Assembly: GCF_022410465.1 (NCBI RefSeq)
Contig: NZ_JAJSON010000007.1
Span: 85,575-149,574 of the forward strand
Source: Christiangramia crocea
GTDB lineage: Bacteria > Bacteroidota > Bacteroidia > Flavobacteriales > Flavobacteriaceae
Direction: 5' to 3'
DNA length: 64,000 nucleotides
The translations under genes were made by a program, and so were the position numbers. Shown here one piece after another: positions 55,544 through 64,000 of this stretch. Within the stretch, counting starts at the first letter, position 1. Each line of letters opens with the position of its first letter. The notes below the pieces were generated by a model, which was not told the origin of the DNA, made no database searches, and was given only the letters and a program-made list of their open reading frames with translations.

Positions 55544-56938
55544 TTACGATCCAATTGCATAAAATTCAAAACCAATTTTTTCTTTGATTTTTCTTTCAAG
55601 TAACCTGCGACCATCAAAGAGAAAAGCAGGTTTTAGCATATCATTATATATCTTTTCCCAGTTTAAGGTTTTAAATTCGTCCCACTCCGTAAGAACCAAA
55701 ATGGCATGGGCATCTTTTCCAGCCGTGTAAGAATTATTTGCCACAGTAACACACCTTCTGTTTTCTTCACAAGGCCTTGAATTCAAATAATCAAGATCTG
55801 CATATATTTGTTCTGCCTTTACCTTTGGATCGTAAATCACAATTTCTGCCTGCTCATTCAAAAGGTAATCTGCAACATAAATAGCAGCAGATTCGCGTGT
55901 ATCATTAGTATCTTTTTTGAATGCCCAACCTAAGAAAGCTATCTTCTTACCGGAAACAGTATTGAATAAAGTTTTAACAACATTAGCAGCGAACCTTCTT
56001 TTCTGATGATCGTTAATAATAATCACCTGCTCCCAGTAATCTGCTACCTCGTTTAGTCCAAAAGATTTAGCTATATAGACCAGATTCAATATATCCTTCT
56101 GAAAGCAGGAACCTCCAAAGCCAACTGATGCTTTAAGGAATTTAGGCCCAATCCGGGAATCCATTCCTACCGCTTTAGCTACCTCATTAACATCTGCTCC
56201 TGTCTTTTCACAGAGTTCAGACATCGCATTAATACTGGATACCCTTTGAGCAAGAAAAGCATTTGCAGTAAGCTTGGAAAGTTCAGACGACCACACACTT
56301 GTGGTTAAAATCCTCGATTTGTCCACCCAGTGCGCATACACGTCCACAAGAGCCTGCATAGCCTCCTTTCCCTGAGGGGATTCAACATCACCTCCAATTA
56401 ACACTCTGTCAGGATTAAGTAGGTCTTCAACAGCAGTACCTTCAGCAAGAAATTCAGGATTAGAAAGTATCTGATAATTCACTCCATTGCCTGTATTATC
56501 AAGAATATTTTTCAGGGCTTCAGCGGTCCTTACAGGCAGGGTTGATTTCTCCACCACAATTTTATCGCTTTTTGACACCCTGGCTATCTGCCTTGCACAC
56601 AATTCAATATACTTAAGGTCAGCAGCCATCCCCTTACCTATTCCATAAGTCTTGGTTGGAGTGTTCACAGAAATAAAGACCATATCGGCCTTGTCGATTG
56701 CCGAATCAATATCTGTAGAAAAAAACAGATTCCTATCTCTAGTCTCAGCTATTACCTTTGATAATCCCGGTTCATAGACTGGAATATTTTCTACATCCTT
56801 ATCATTCCAGGCTTCTATCCTTTTTTCATTTATATCTACAACCGTAACATTTATTTCAGGACATTTCTGAGCAATTACTGCCATAGTAGGTCCTCCAACA
56901 TAACCGGCTCCAATACAACAAATATTCTTTATTTTCAT
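55544..56938 (-). CDS. ugd: UDP-glucose 6-dehydrogenase (eukaryotic-like type)
   Basis: 464 residues, the long form found in eukaryotes and many Bacteroidota. NAD loop [17 protein letters not shown] at residues 7-23, [10 protein letters not shown] near 92, [16 protein letters not shown] near 160, and the catalytic Cys in [10 protein letters not shown] near 278. It oxidises UDP-glucose to UDP-glucuronate, an acidic sugar donor. It lies 10 bases from cysQ and next to a second, unrelated nucleotide-sugar dehydrogenase gene upstream. Confidence 0.95.
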   Translation of the reverse strand: MKIKNICCIGAGYVGGPTMAVIAQKCPEINVTVVDINEKRIEAWNDKDVENIPVYEPGLSKVIAETRDRNLFFSTDIDSAIDKADMVFISVNTPTKTYGIGKGMAADLKYIELCARQIARVSKSDKIVVEKSTLPVRTAEALKNILDNTGNGVNYQILSNPEFLAEGTAVEDLLNPDRVLIGGDVESPQGKEAMQALVDVYAHWVDKSRILTTSVWSSELSKLTANAFLAQRVSSINAMSELCEKTGADVNEVAKAVGMDSRIGPKFLKASVGFGGSCFQKDILNLVYIAKSFGLNEVADYWEQVIIINDHQKRRFAANVVKTLFNTVSGKKIAFLGWAFKKDTNDTRESAAIYVADYLLNEQAEIVIYDPKVKAEQIYADLDYLNSRPCEENRRCVTVANNSYTAGKDAHAILVLTEWDEFKTLNWEKIYNDMLKPAFLFDGRRLLERKIKEKIGFEFYAIGS

Positions 56939-56974
56939 TTATAAGCTATTAGCTTAAAGCCTTCAGCTCTAAGT
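56939..56974. repeat. AGCTNTAAGCT-type short repeat, copy 3
   Basis: Plus strand ataagctattagcttaaagc, followed by cttcagctc, fills most of the 47-base gap between ugd and the tviB-like gene. It shares the AGCT/TAAGC core with the copies around cysN and cysD. Confidence 0.4.
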
Positions 56975-56985
56975 GATATTAAATA

Positions 56986-58263
56986 TTATAATTTTCTATC
57001 GCATTTATTGCCTAGCACTCCTTTTACATCATAAATTACGGTCTGACCATTCTTTAATTTATCAAAATCCAGATTTAGGAACTGTTTGTGTGCAACCGCT
57101 AATACAACCGCATCAAATTTTTTCTCAGGAAGTACCTTAACCGTTTTCAGGTTATATTCATGCTCCACCTCCTCTGGATTAGCCAAAGGATCAAAAATAG
57201 TTACATTGGTTCCATATTCCCTCAGGTTCTTAATAACATCCACAACCTTTGTATTTCTTACATCCGGACAGTTTTCCTTAAAGGTAATACCCAGGATTAA
57301 AATCTCCGCTCCTTTCACTTTCTGATCATTTTGAAGCATCAACTTAACTACTTCACTTGCGACATACTGCCCCATACTGTCATTCATTCTTCGCCCGGCA
57401 AGTATAATCTCAGGATGATACCCGATCTCCTGAGCCTTCTGTGCTAGGTAATAAGGATCCACCCCTATGCAATGCCCTCCTACCAGCCCCGGCCTGAACG
57501 GAAGGAAATTCCATTTGGTGCCTGCAGCCTCAAGAACCGCCTGGGTGTCAATATTCATCATATTGAATATCTTCGCCAGTTCATTAACGAAAGCAATATT
57601 GATATCCCTTTGTGAATTTTCAATTACCTTGGCTGCTTCCGCTACCTTTATATTAGGAGCCAGATGAGTGCCTGCAGTAATTATTGATGCATATAACTCA
57701 TTAACTTTTTCTCCAACATCAGGAGTAGAACCTGCTGTCACTTTAAGAATTTTCTCCACCGTATGCTCTTTATCGCCAGGATTTATTCTTTCAGGCGAAT
57801 ATCCAACAAAGAAGTCTTCATTAAATACCAGACCGCTTATTCTTTCAAGAACAGGTACACATTCATCTTCTGTCACACCAGGATAAACAGTGGACTCATA
57901 AATTACAATATCTCCTTTTTTTAACAGCTTCCCTACCGATTCACTGCTCTTATAAAGAGGAGTAAGATCTGGCCGATTATTTTTATCTACAGGAGTAGGA
58001 ACCGTAATAATATAATAATTACAGTCTTTTATATCTTCAAAATCAGCTGAACAATACAATCCGTTTTCCGAATCGGGTTTAGTCTTGAGAACCGATCTCA
58101 GCAGAGCATCTTCAACTTCCAGTGTAGAGTCTACTCCCCTCATCAGTTCTTTAACTCTGGCCTGATTAATATCAAAACCAACAACGCTATATTTTGTTGC
58201 GAATAATCTTGCAAGAGGTAATCCAACATATCCAAGACCTATTATAGCTATTTTCTTATTCAT
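56986..58263 (-). CDS. UDP-N-acetylhexosamine 6-dehydrogenase (TviB/WbpO-type)
   Basis: 425 residues. NAD loop [18 protein letters not shown] at residues 5-22, [17 protein letters not shown] near 90, [14 protein letters not shown] near 153, and the catalytic Cys in [16 protein letters not shown] near 265. This NGLD-type nucleotide-sugar dehydrogenase group (TviB, WbpO, VipA) oxidises UDP-GlcNAc or UDP-GalNAc to the uronic acid, unlike the adjacent Ugd. The TviC/WbpP-type epimerase two genes away supports UDP-GalNAcA as the product. It overlaps the GNAT gene by 8 bases. Confidence 0.93.
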   Translation of the reverse strand: MNKKIAIIGLGYVGLPLARLFATKYSVVGFDINQARVKELMRGVDSTLEVEDALLRSVLKTKPDSENGLYCSADFEDIKDCNYYIITVPTPVDKNNRPDLTPLYKSSESVGKLLKKGDIVIYESTVYPGVTEDECVPVLERISGLVFNEDFFVGYSPERINPGDKEHTVEKILKVTAGSTPDVGEKVNELYASIITAGTHLAPNIKVAEAAKVIENSQRDINIAFVNELAKIFNMMNIDTQAVLEAAGTKWNFLPFRPGLVGGHCIGVDPYYLAQKAQEIGYHPEIILAGRRMNDSMGQYVASEVVKLMLQNDQKVKGAEILILGITFKENCPDVRNTKVVDVIKNLREYGTNVTIFDPLANPEEVEHEYNLKTVKVLPEKKFDAVVLAVAHKQFLNLDFDKLKNGQTVIYDVKGVLGNKCDRKL

Positions 58264-59008
58264 CTATCTTGTTTTTCCAAAAATGATACACATATTCTAT
58301 TTTCTCTCTTTGAGATCCATGTCTTTTATAAACAGAAAGCGCCTTTTTATTGTTCAATAAAGTAGCCCCTGAAATTTCAGTAAAACCGAGATCCAGAAAA
58401 ATTCTTTCTGCAGCTGAAAGTAACATAAAAGCTATCCCCCTTCCTTCAAAATCAGGATGTACCGCCAGGAGAACCACATGAGGTTTTTCCCTGTCTGTTC
58501 TTAAACTCACGAAGCCAACAATCCGTTCCTCAATTTTATACACTAATACATGGGAGGCCATTTCTCCACTTACAGATTTTTCAATCCATCTGCTAAACAA
58601 TTTCTTATATAAATCGGGAGAAAAATTTGGATCGGTATTAAACCTGGTTTGCTGTCCGGCCATCAATGCCAATTCAAGCAGATCTGAACTTGGCTCAGAT
58701 TCATTATATTCGCTAATATTAGGGTGAATCTTCGAATCTAAACTTAAATCTTTAGTTAGTAGAATTCTTTTTTCTACCAGCTTGATTTGATAGAACTTTT
58801 GAATTTGAATTTCCTTCAAAAATTCATCGGTCATATAATAAGCTAAATCTACCTCAGCCTCTTTTAGTGAAGCTAAAATTTCATTTAAAGATTTCACCTC
58901 CAGAATATTTCTTTTAAGTTGAGCTACCCTTAGGTCAAAGAATTTAGAGTCCCGGTCTAATATTTGAAAATCTTCAGCCACTAATTTTTTAAATTCTCCC
59001 AATACCAA
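58256..59008 (-). CDS. WecD-like dTDP-4-amino-sugar N-acetyltransferase
   Basis: About 250 residues with a GNAT C-terminal half: [18 protein letters not shown] near 190 and [13 protein letters not shown] near 222. The first part resembles Wec[13 protein letters not shown] near 20 and [18 protein letters not shown], leading to WIEKSVSG, near 130 match the SRF--W---YAQWIENAVRG region of E. coli WecD. WecD acetylates dTDP-Fuc4N. With RfbA, RfbB and WecE it would complete dTDP-Fuc4NAc. There is no ATG; TTG at 59008, TTG at 59002, or GTG at 58981 (overlapping the tviC-like stop as TAGTG) are the options, with GGGAGAA near 58999. Confidence 0.75.
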   Translation of the reverse strand: MVLGEFKKLVAEDFQILDRDSKFFDLRVAQLKRNILEVKSLNEILASLKEAEVDLAYYMTDEFLKEIQIQKFYQIKLVEKRILLTKDLSLDSKIHPNISEYNESEPSSDLLELALMAGQQTRFNTDPNFSPDLYKKLFSRWIEKSVSGEMASHVLVYKIEERIVGFVSLRTDREKPHVVLLAVHPDFEGRGIAFMLLSAAERIFLDLGFTEISGATLLNNKKALSVYKRHGSQREKIEYVYHFWKNKIDE

Positions 59009-59982
59009 TCAATTGCTTCTTTTATTCCATCTTCAATGTTATGAGATGGCTTGTAATCCATTAATTTTTCAGCTTTTTCCACTGAAGCGAGGGAATGTGG
59101 TATATCTCCCGGACGATTAGGACCATGAATCACGTCCACATTTGCAATTTCAGGATCATATTCTGAAAGATACTTTTTCAACAATTGCGTAAGTTCTACC
59201 AGGTTGGTTCGGTCTCCAACTGCAGTATTATAAACTTCATTAACGGCTTCCGGGTTATCAGTTATCATAGCCAGTAAATTCATCTGGATCACATTATCAA
59301 TATAAGTAAAATCCCTTGAATAAGTGCCGTCACCATTTATTACCGGACTTTCATGCTTCATAAACTGCATCACGAACTTAGGAATCACTGCGGCGTAAGC
59401 GCCCTCGGGATCCTGCTTTCTTCCAAAAACATTAAAATATCGGAGACCGATAGTATCCAAACCATATGACTGATGGAATATATCAGCATATAATTCATTC
59501 ACATATTTAGTGATCGCATATGGGGAAAGAGGTTTTCCTATCTCATCTTCAACTTTTGGAAGCTTTTCTGAGTCCCCGTAGGTTGACGAGCTGGCAGCAT
59601 AAATAAACCTTTTAACACCTACGTCCCTTGCGGCAACTAACATATTTAAGAAGCCGGAAACATTCACTTCATTACTGGTAATTGGATCATTGATAGACCT
59701 GGGGACAGACCCCAGCGCTGCTTCATGTAAAACATAGTTTACCCCAGCACAGGCTTTTTTACAGGTTTCAAGATCACGAATATCTCCTTCGATCAGTGTA
59801 AAATTTGGATGGTTTATAAAAGCTTCCAAATTATGCCGATGTCCGGTTGCAAAATTATCCAGACAAATTACCTTTGCATCCAGACTAAGTAAAGTTTCGC
59901 ATAAATTAGAGCCGATAAATCCAGCTCCTCCGGTAACCAGAATTTTATCACCCGCAATTTTCTCCTTTGAAAAATTAATCAT
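58981..59982 (-). CDS. UDP-N-acetylglucosamine 4-epimerase (TviC/WbpP-type SDR)
   Basis: 333 residues from the ATG at 59982; an alternative ATG at 60003 is only about 11 bases from a TAnnTTTG box, so the later start is favoured. NAD loop VTGGAGFIGSNLCETL near 17-32, AASSSTYGDS near 130, the active-site YAITKYVNELYADIF near 157 and FGRKQDPEGAYAAVIPKF near 185 are typical of WbpP/TviC. It interconverts UDP-GlcNAc and UDP-GalNAc or their uronic acids. With the adjacent TviB-like dehydrogenase it gives UDP-GalNAcA, as in Vi antigen synthesis. Confidence 0.92.
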   Translation of the reverse strand: MINFSKEKIAGDKILVTGGAGFIGSNLCETLLSLDAKVICLDNFATGHRHNLEAFINHPNFTLIEGDIRDLETCKKACAGVNYVLHEAALGSVPRSINDPITSNEVNVSGFLNMLVAARDVGVKRFIYAASSSTYGDSEKLPKVEDEIGKPLSPYAITKYVNELYADIFHQSYGLDTIGLRYFNVFGRKQDPEGAYAAVIPKFVMQFMKHESPVINGDGTYSRDFTYIDNVIQMNLLAMITDNPEAVNEVYNTAVGDRTNLVELTQLLKKYLSEYDPEIANVDVIHGPNRPGDIPHSLASVEKAEKLMDYKPSHNIEDGIKEAIDWYWENLKN

Positions 59983-60014
59983 GTAGGAATGGGATTTTAA
60001 CATTTGAACAGCGG

Positions 60015-60022
60015 CAAAGATA
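60015..60022 (-). promoter_or_regulatory. TAnnTTTG promoter box before the tviC-like gene
   Basis: TATCTTTG on the minus strand matches the flavobacterial -7 box and lies 32 bases before the ATG at 59982, in a 199-base gap (60004-60202) that has no gene. No spaced TTTG box is visible. The gap also has no strong terminator for the gene to its right. Confidence 0.35.
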
Positions 60023-60202
60023 AGACTTCTTAAATAGCCTGTTACTAAAGAAAACTTAAAGCTTGAAAAAGGTTGATATTTTTCCTATAAAGAGAATTTA
60101 TCTTTTTGAAAATTACTAACGGTTCTCTTATAAACTTAATAAGGTAACATTAAGTATTCCAGAAGTCTAGAAACTAATTCGACCCTGAATTAAAATAACT
60201 TA

Positions 60203-61111
60203 TTAATTATTTTCGATTAAAAAAGAATTAACAGCATTTGAAAATTTCTCTGCCCCATTTTCGTTTAAATGATCAGCATCGAAATAATCGCTGGCATTTA
60301 AAAAATCTGCCTTCAAAAAATTCTTATAATAAACAAAACCAAACTTATCATCAAATTTTTTTGAGATTTCCAGAGTTTTGTTCAATTGCCTATCAGATAG
60401 TCGGGAAGTATATGTGGTGTATCCTGGAGGGGTTATAAGGTATAACTTCCATTGATTTTTTTCAGCCATATCAATTATTTTCTTTAGATAGTTTAATTGA
60501 TCGGATAACAAATCAAAATTATTGGCTGTATGCCTTTCAGCTGCTTGAACACCAGATTCAATTAATTCATAACGAGAAGCCACTCCACTTTTTTTGCCCC
60601 AACCTAATTCATTCACCTGCACATAAGACTCTCCTTTCAAATAATAATTATAAACTCGTATTAAATTTTGAAATCCATTTCTCTTACTTAGTTCCAAGCT
60701 ATGAAATTCGCCCAATTCATAATATATATTGTAATCCTTTTCCCTCCAGAATTCAATCCCTGTTTCCAGATTTGTAAAAAGGCTAAAATAACTTATCGGT
60801 AAAATAATATTTTCCAGATTATCAAGTTCATCTTCAAACTTCACCAAAACCTTATAATCATAATCTATAGATTGTGAGAACATCGCTGCATTATATGCCG
60901 GCTGAGGAAGTTTACTTGGGTCAACTCCACGATAAAAATGAGAACTACCTAAAACCAGAGTTTTTAATTTACCAGCATTATTATTTAAATGTGAATATTT
61001 AATAGAATAATCATTCGGAATTCTTCGCAACGCAACTTCCAAAACACCCATTAAAAGAAGGATTGGCAGCAAAATCTTAATTACTTTACTTAAAAATAAT
61101 TTAATCATCAA
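60203..61111 (-). CDS. SGNH-type membrane-anchored protein, partner of MBOAT acyltransferase
   Basis: 302 residues: one N-terminal membrane helix (about 8-26), then a periplasmic domain. LVLGSSHFYRGVDPSKL near 52-68 carries the candidate catalytic Ser, and DADHLNENGAEKFS near 278 carries the DxxHLN motif of SGNH hydrolases/acetyltransferases (AlgJ/AlgX-like). The start overlaps the MBOAT gene by 4 bases, so they are a unit. In alginate and related systems such a pair O-acetylates the polysaccharide in the periplasm. The specific target is inferred. Confidence 0.75.
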   Translation of the reverse strand: MMIKLFLSKVIKILLPILLLMGVLEVALRRIPNDYSIKYSHLNNNAGKLKTLVLGSSHFYRGVDPSKLPQPAYNAAMFSQSIDYDYKVLVKFEDELDNLENIILPISYFSLFTNLETGIEFWREKDYNIYYELGEFHSLELSKRNGFQNLIRVYNYYLKGESYVQVNELGWGKKSGVASRYELIESGVQAAERHTANNFDLLSDQLNYLKKIIDMAEKNQWKLYLITPPGYTTYTSRLSDRQLNKTLEISKKFDDKFGFVYYKNFLKADFLNASDYFDADHLNENGAEKFSNAVNSFLIENN

Positions 61112-62556
61112 AATTGAAAGTATATGAATTGTTGTTCTTTTCCTGCGGCAAGAAAAATTATCAAAATAATGGTATAATAGGCAAATACTCGTGTAGTTGG
61201 TGATAATTTGAATAAATTATTTTCTAGGGCAAATCGATCTCTTCTTCCCAACCACTCAATGATTAAAAAGATTATTAATATCAATAGAAGATATTTAGCG
61301 TATGCAACTCCTTCATAATTAGGAATACGAAACAAAGATTTAGAAAATATTCTCCCTAAATAATTAATCGCGTGGCTAATATTTTCAGCCCTGAAAAACA
61401 CCCAAGCAATTACGGTTAACCCAAATGTCAAAGTCATCTGGCCTAATTCTTTCAAGTTTGGCAAATAAGAGTTTTGGGCTATTACCCCCATATTCTGCCG
61501 GTTATTTTTGGTAAGGAGTAAGGGTAAAAAATATATCGCATTTAATCCTCCCCAGACTATAAAAGTCCAGTTTGCACCGTGCCAGAAACCACTAACTATA
61601 AAAATTATAAAAGTATTTCTAATTTTCATCCATATCCCTCCCCGACTTCCACCCAAGGGGATATAGAGATAATCTCTAAACCAGGTAGACAAAGAAATAT
61701 GCCACCGTCGCCAGAATTCAGCAATATCTCTCGAAAAGTATGGAAATGCAAAATTTTGCATTAAATTAAAACCAAATAACCTTGCAGTTCCAATCGCTAT
61801 ATCTGAATATCCTGAAAAATCTCCATATATCTGAAAAGTAAAGAAAATCGCTCCTAACAACAAGGTACTTCCCGAAAGATCTTCTGAATTATCAAATATG
61901 TGATTGGCATATATTGCGCAATTATCTGCAATTACTACTTTTTTAAACAAACCCCATAAAATTTGGCGAAGACCATCAACTCCCTGAGAATATTTAAACT
62001 TCCTATTTTTATAAAACTGAGGCAGTAAATTGGTTGCTCTTTCAATGGGACCCGCTACTAATTGAGGAAAAAAACTCACGAAGGCAGCAAAAGAGATAAA
62101 ATCCTTTGTTGGTTCTAGGCGCTTTTTATATACATCTATCGTATAACTCAATGTTTGAAATGTATAAAAGCTTATACCTACAGGTAGGATGATATCCAAA
62201 GAATTGGCATTAAGTTCATATCCGGCAATGCTAAATGCTGATTTAAAGTTATCCAGAAAAAAATTGTAGTATTTAAAAACCCCCAGAAAACCTAAATTTA
62301 CCAGAATGCTAATCCAAAGTAAAATCTTCCTTTTGGATGGAGAGTTTTTTTTGCCTAAACTAACTCCAATAGTATAGTCCACAAAGGTGCTAAATAAAAT
62401 TAGGGATAAGAATCTCCAATCCCACCAACCATAAAACCAATAACTCGCTGCAGCAACTAAAAGGTTTTGCCATTTGAGATTCCGGTTAAAAACAAACCAG
62501 TATAAGATAAACAAAATCGGTAAAAAAATTGCAAAATCAAGTGAGTTAAAAAGCAT
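61108..62556 (-). CDS. MBOAT-family O-acyltransferase (AlgI-like)
   Basis: 482-residue membrane protein with about ten helices. AEFWRRWHISLSTWFRDYLY near residue 280-298 and the catalytic His326 in VSGFWHGANWTFIVWGG are the AlgI/DltB MBOAT signatures, with IPLGGSRGG between. It should pass acetyl groups from cytoplasmic acetyl-CoA across the membrane to the SGNH partner encoded next to it (4-base overlap). A second MBOAT gene with a highly similar C-terminal region lies at the right edge of the window. Confidence 0.95.
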   Translation of the reverse strand: MLFNSLDFAIFLPILFILYWFVFNRNLKWQNLLVAAASYWFYGWWDWRFLSLILFSTFVDYTIGVSLGKKNSPSKRKILLWISILVNLGFLGVFKYYNFFLDNFKSAFSIAGYELNANSLDIILPVGISFYTFQTLSYTIDVYKKRLEPTKDFISFAAFVSFFPQLVAGPIERATNLLPQFYKNRKFKYSQGVDGLRQILWGLFKKVVIADNCAIYANHIFDNSEDLSGSTLLLGAIFFTFQIYGDFSGYSDIAIGTARLFGFNLMQNFAFPYFSRDIAEFWRRWHISLSTWFRDYLYIPLGGSRGGIWMKIRNTFIIFIVSGFWHGANWTFIVWGGLNAIYFLPLLLTKNNRQNMGVIAQNSYLPNLKELGQMTLTFGLTVIAWVFFRAENISHAINYLGRIFSKSLFRIPNYEGVAYAKYLLLILIIFLIIEWLGRRDRFALENNLFKLSPTTRVFAYYTIILIIFLAAGKEQQFIYFQF

Positions 62557-62628
62557 TTATAGCACATGTTAAAATAGGTAACTCCTTTATCCTCATATAA
62601 TTGAATATGCCTATATAGAAAATTTATT

Positions 62629-63483
62629 TTATTTTGATATATACGTAGCCGATGGTTCTTTTTCTACTAGCTTTTTGCTAATTAAAATTGAAACCTGTTT
62701 AGCCCCATAATTATTTAAATGCGTTAAATCATGCATAACTTGCTTATTAGTGTCCAATTTTAAGGTATCTATTCTATTGACTCTAATAATTTGAACAGCA
62801 TCCATGAAAAATTGATCAGTTTTATTTTTAATAGGAGAATTATTTTCCATCTCATTTAATAAGTCAGAATACGGGAAACTAATTAAATGAATAGTACAAT
62901 TCTTATTAACCAAATTTTTAATCCCTTTTATATAAATACTCTGCTTCTCTTCAAGATAAGAGGGTTTATTATTATAAATTTCTTTAAAAGATTCAATTGG
63001 CTCCTTTATAATACTATCTGAGTACTCATATAGGGAGGTTTTTTCTATAAACAAGTTTTGTGGAGTTATAATATTTTTTTTGATAATTACACTAATATCT
63101 GAACTGGTATAATTATTACTTAAAAGAGTATTTAAAGCGGTAATCGAAATAGAGCTCTTATTTCTATCCCTTTTTTTGGGACGTAATTGAGCAGGTTTAG
63201 AAATTGCCACCAAAACAGTAGAATTTATTGGGACACGTTCAGCAAAAACAAGGAAATCATATACACCAGCTCCATGTCTTGCCGCCGTATAAATATTTCT
63301 TTGTGTATTTTTTCTAAGTTCAATTAAATCAAGTCCTCTATAAGCTTGTGAATCTCCCCAAATAAATATCGCATTTTCAGGATCCTCAGCATTATAATAA
63401 GTGTCGAGAGAATAATAATAAAAAAAATAGATCAATGAAAAAGCAATTAAATATTGGAAGAATCTTTTGATAAATAATCTCAT
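62629..63483 (-). CDS. SGNH-type protein, partner of the second MBOAT
   Basis: 284 residues with an N-terminal membrane helix (about 7-26). FIWGDSQAYRGLDLIEL holds the candidate Ser at residue 45, and HDLTHLNNYGAKQVS near 250 is the DxxHLN motif. It has the same plan as the protein at 60203-61111 but low overall similarity. It lies 3 bases from the second MBOAT gene. Probably a periplasmic O-acetyltransferase with different specificity. Confidence 0.68.
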   Translation of the reverse strand: MRLFIKRFFQYLIAFSLIYFFYYYSLDTYYNAEDPENAIFIWGDSQAYRGLDLIELRKNTQRNIYTAARHGAGVYDFLVFAERVPINSTVLVAISKPAQLRPKKRDRNKSSISITALNTLLSNNYTSSDISVIIKKNIITPQNLFIEKTSLYEYSDSIIKEPIESFKEIYNNKPSYLEEKQSIYIKGIKNLVNKNCTIHLISFPYSDLLNEMENNSPIKNKTDQFFMDAVQIIRVNRIDTLKLDTNKQVMHDLTHLNNYGAKQVSILISKKLVEKEPSATYISK

Positions 63484-63486
63484 TAC

Positions 63487-64000
63487 TTAAAATTGAAAAT
63501 AAATAAATTCTTGAGTGGTTAATTTACTTCCCGACCATATGATTAATACTCCCAAAATAAAATAAAGAAAGAATCTTAATGTTCTACTATTCAGATGAAA
63601 TCCTTGTTCCAACGGAAATTGATTCTTCCTTCCAAACCATTCAAGAAAAATAAAAAATGGAAGAAGTAGAAAAAGGCGTTTGGGAACTAATTCCGGAAAT
63701 GAAAATACGGAAGAATTAATCATGCCTCCTAAATATATAACAGCATGCCTAATATTCTCAGCCCTAAAAAACACCCAGGCAATGACGGTTAAAAAAAAGG
63801 TTAAACTCATCTGACCAAACTCTTTTAAGGAAGGCATATATGAATTTTCGGCAATTACTTCCATATTTTGCCTGTTTTTGTTGGTAAGAAGCAAGGGTAA
63901 AAAATAAATAGCATTCAAAGCTCCCCATACTATAAAAGTCCAGTTTGCTCCGTGCCAGAAGCCGCTAACTATAAAAATGATAAAAGTATTTCTAACTTTC
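63487..64000 (-). CDS. MBOAT-family O-acyltransferase, 3' part (cut by window edge)
   Basis: C-terminal about 170 residues of a second AlgI-like MBOAT. The frame is open to the right edge and includes the catalytic stretch VSGFWHGANWTFIVWGA. The following NAIYFLPLLLT-KNRQNM-VIA-NSY region is nearly the same as in the first MBOAT, at both protein and DNA level, so the two genes are tandem paralogues. The N-terminal two-thirds lies outside the window. An internal ATG at 63918 is not the true start. Confidence 0.9.
   Translation of the reverse strand, partial: KVRNTFIIFIVSGFWHGANWTFIVWGALNAIYFLPLLLTNKNRQNMEVIAENSYMPSLKEFGQMSLTFFLTVIAWVFFRAENIRHAVIYLGGMINSSVFSFPELVPKRLFLLLPFFIFLEWFGRKNQFPLEQGFHLNSRTLRFFLYFILGVLIIWSGSKLTTQEFIYFQF

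Noticed and set aside
60004..60202. Small gene or RNA in the 199-base gap
   Set aside because: No ORF of useful size or stable long hairpin was seen; only a TAnnTTTG box is noted.

Overview
The window looks like chromosomal DNA of a marine-type member of the Flavobacteriaceae (Bacteroidota), perhaps close to the Gramella/Christiangramia or Salegentibacter group. The reasons are protein style, low to moderate GC, short A-rich ribosome-binding regions, and several TAnnTTTG promoter boxes (one with a TTTG box 17 nt upstream), which is the flavobacterial sigma-A pattern. The genus is an inference and was not searched. No rRNA, tRNA, CRISPR array or intact insertion sequence was seen.

Layout. (1) 1-8.7 kb is housekeeping: the 3' end of a serine carboxypeptidase (S10), then a minus-strand thrA-thrB-thrC operon preceded by an Ile/Thr/Met-rich leader peptide with nested inverted repeats (probable attenuator). 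Next is a MoxR-type AAA+ ATPase with its VWA partner, closed by a clear intrinsic terminator. (2) 8.9-13.4 kb holds a membrane-anchored EEP-family phosphoesterase, a single-domain response regulator, and a multi-PAS/GAF sensor that ends at its histidine phosphoacceptor domain with no ATPase domain. (3) From about 13.4 kb to the right edge is one very large capsule/exopolysaccharide locus, almost all on the minus strand and tightly packed.

How the polysaccharide locus works, as inferred. Export and length control: Wzi-like outer-membrane protein, PHP-type tyrosine phosphatase (CpsB), Wzc-like tyrosine autokinase, Wza-like lipoprotein, a Wzx flippase, and two paralogous polytopic proteins that are Wzy polymerase candidates. 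Initiation: a PglF/PglE/PglD/PglC set, matching synthesis and loading of a di-N-acetylbacillosamine-type sugar phosphate on the lipid carrier. Precursors: RfbA+RfbB with a WecE-type aminotransferase and a WecD-like acetyltransferase (dTDP-Fuc4NAc route, no rfbC/rfbD); Ugd (UDP-glucuronate); a TviB/WbpO-type dehydrogenase with a TviC/WbpP-type epimerase (UDP-N-acetylhexosaminuronate). Assembly: seven cytoplasmic glycosyltransferases (four GT4-type, three GT2-type), one GT-C-like membrane protein and one unusual formyltransferase-like/beta-propeller fusion. Decoration: a PAPS module (cysD, cysN, cysC, cysQ, tandem DUF2061) with a sulfotransferase; two MBOAT/SGNH O-acetylation pairs; an AsnB-type amidotransferase; a NodB deacetylase; two ATP-grasp ligases, one in a translationally coupled aminotransferase/ligase block; and two further GNAT enzymes.

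The likely product is a highly acidic, sulfated, O-acetylated and possibly amidated or aminoacylated capsule. The right edge cuts the second MBOAT gene, so the locus continues beyond 64 kb.
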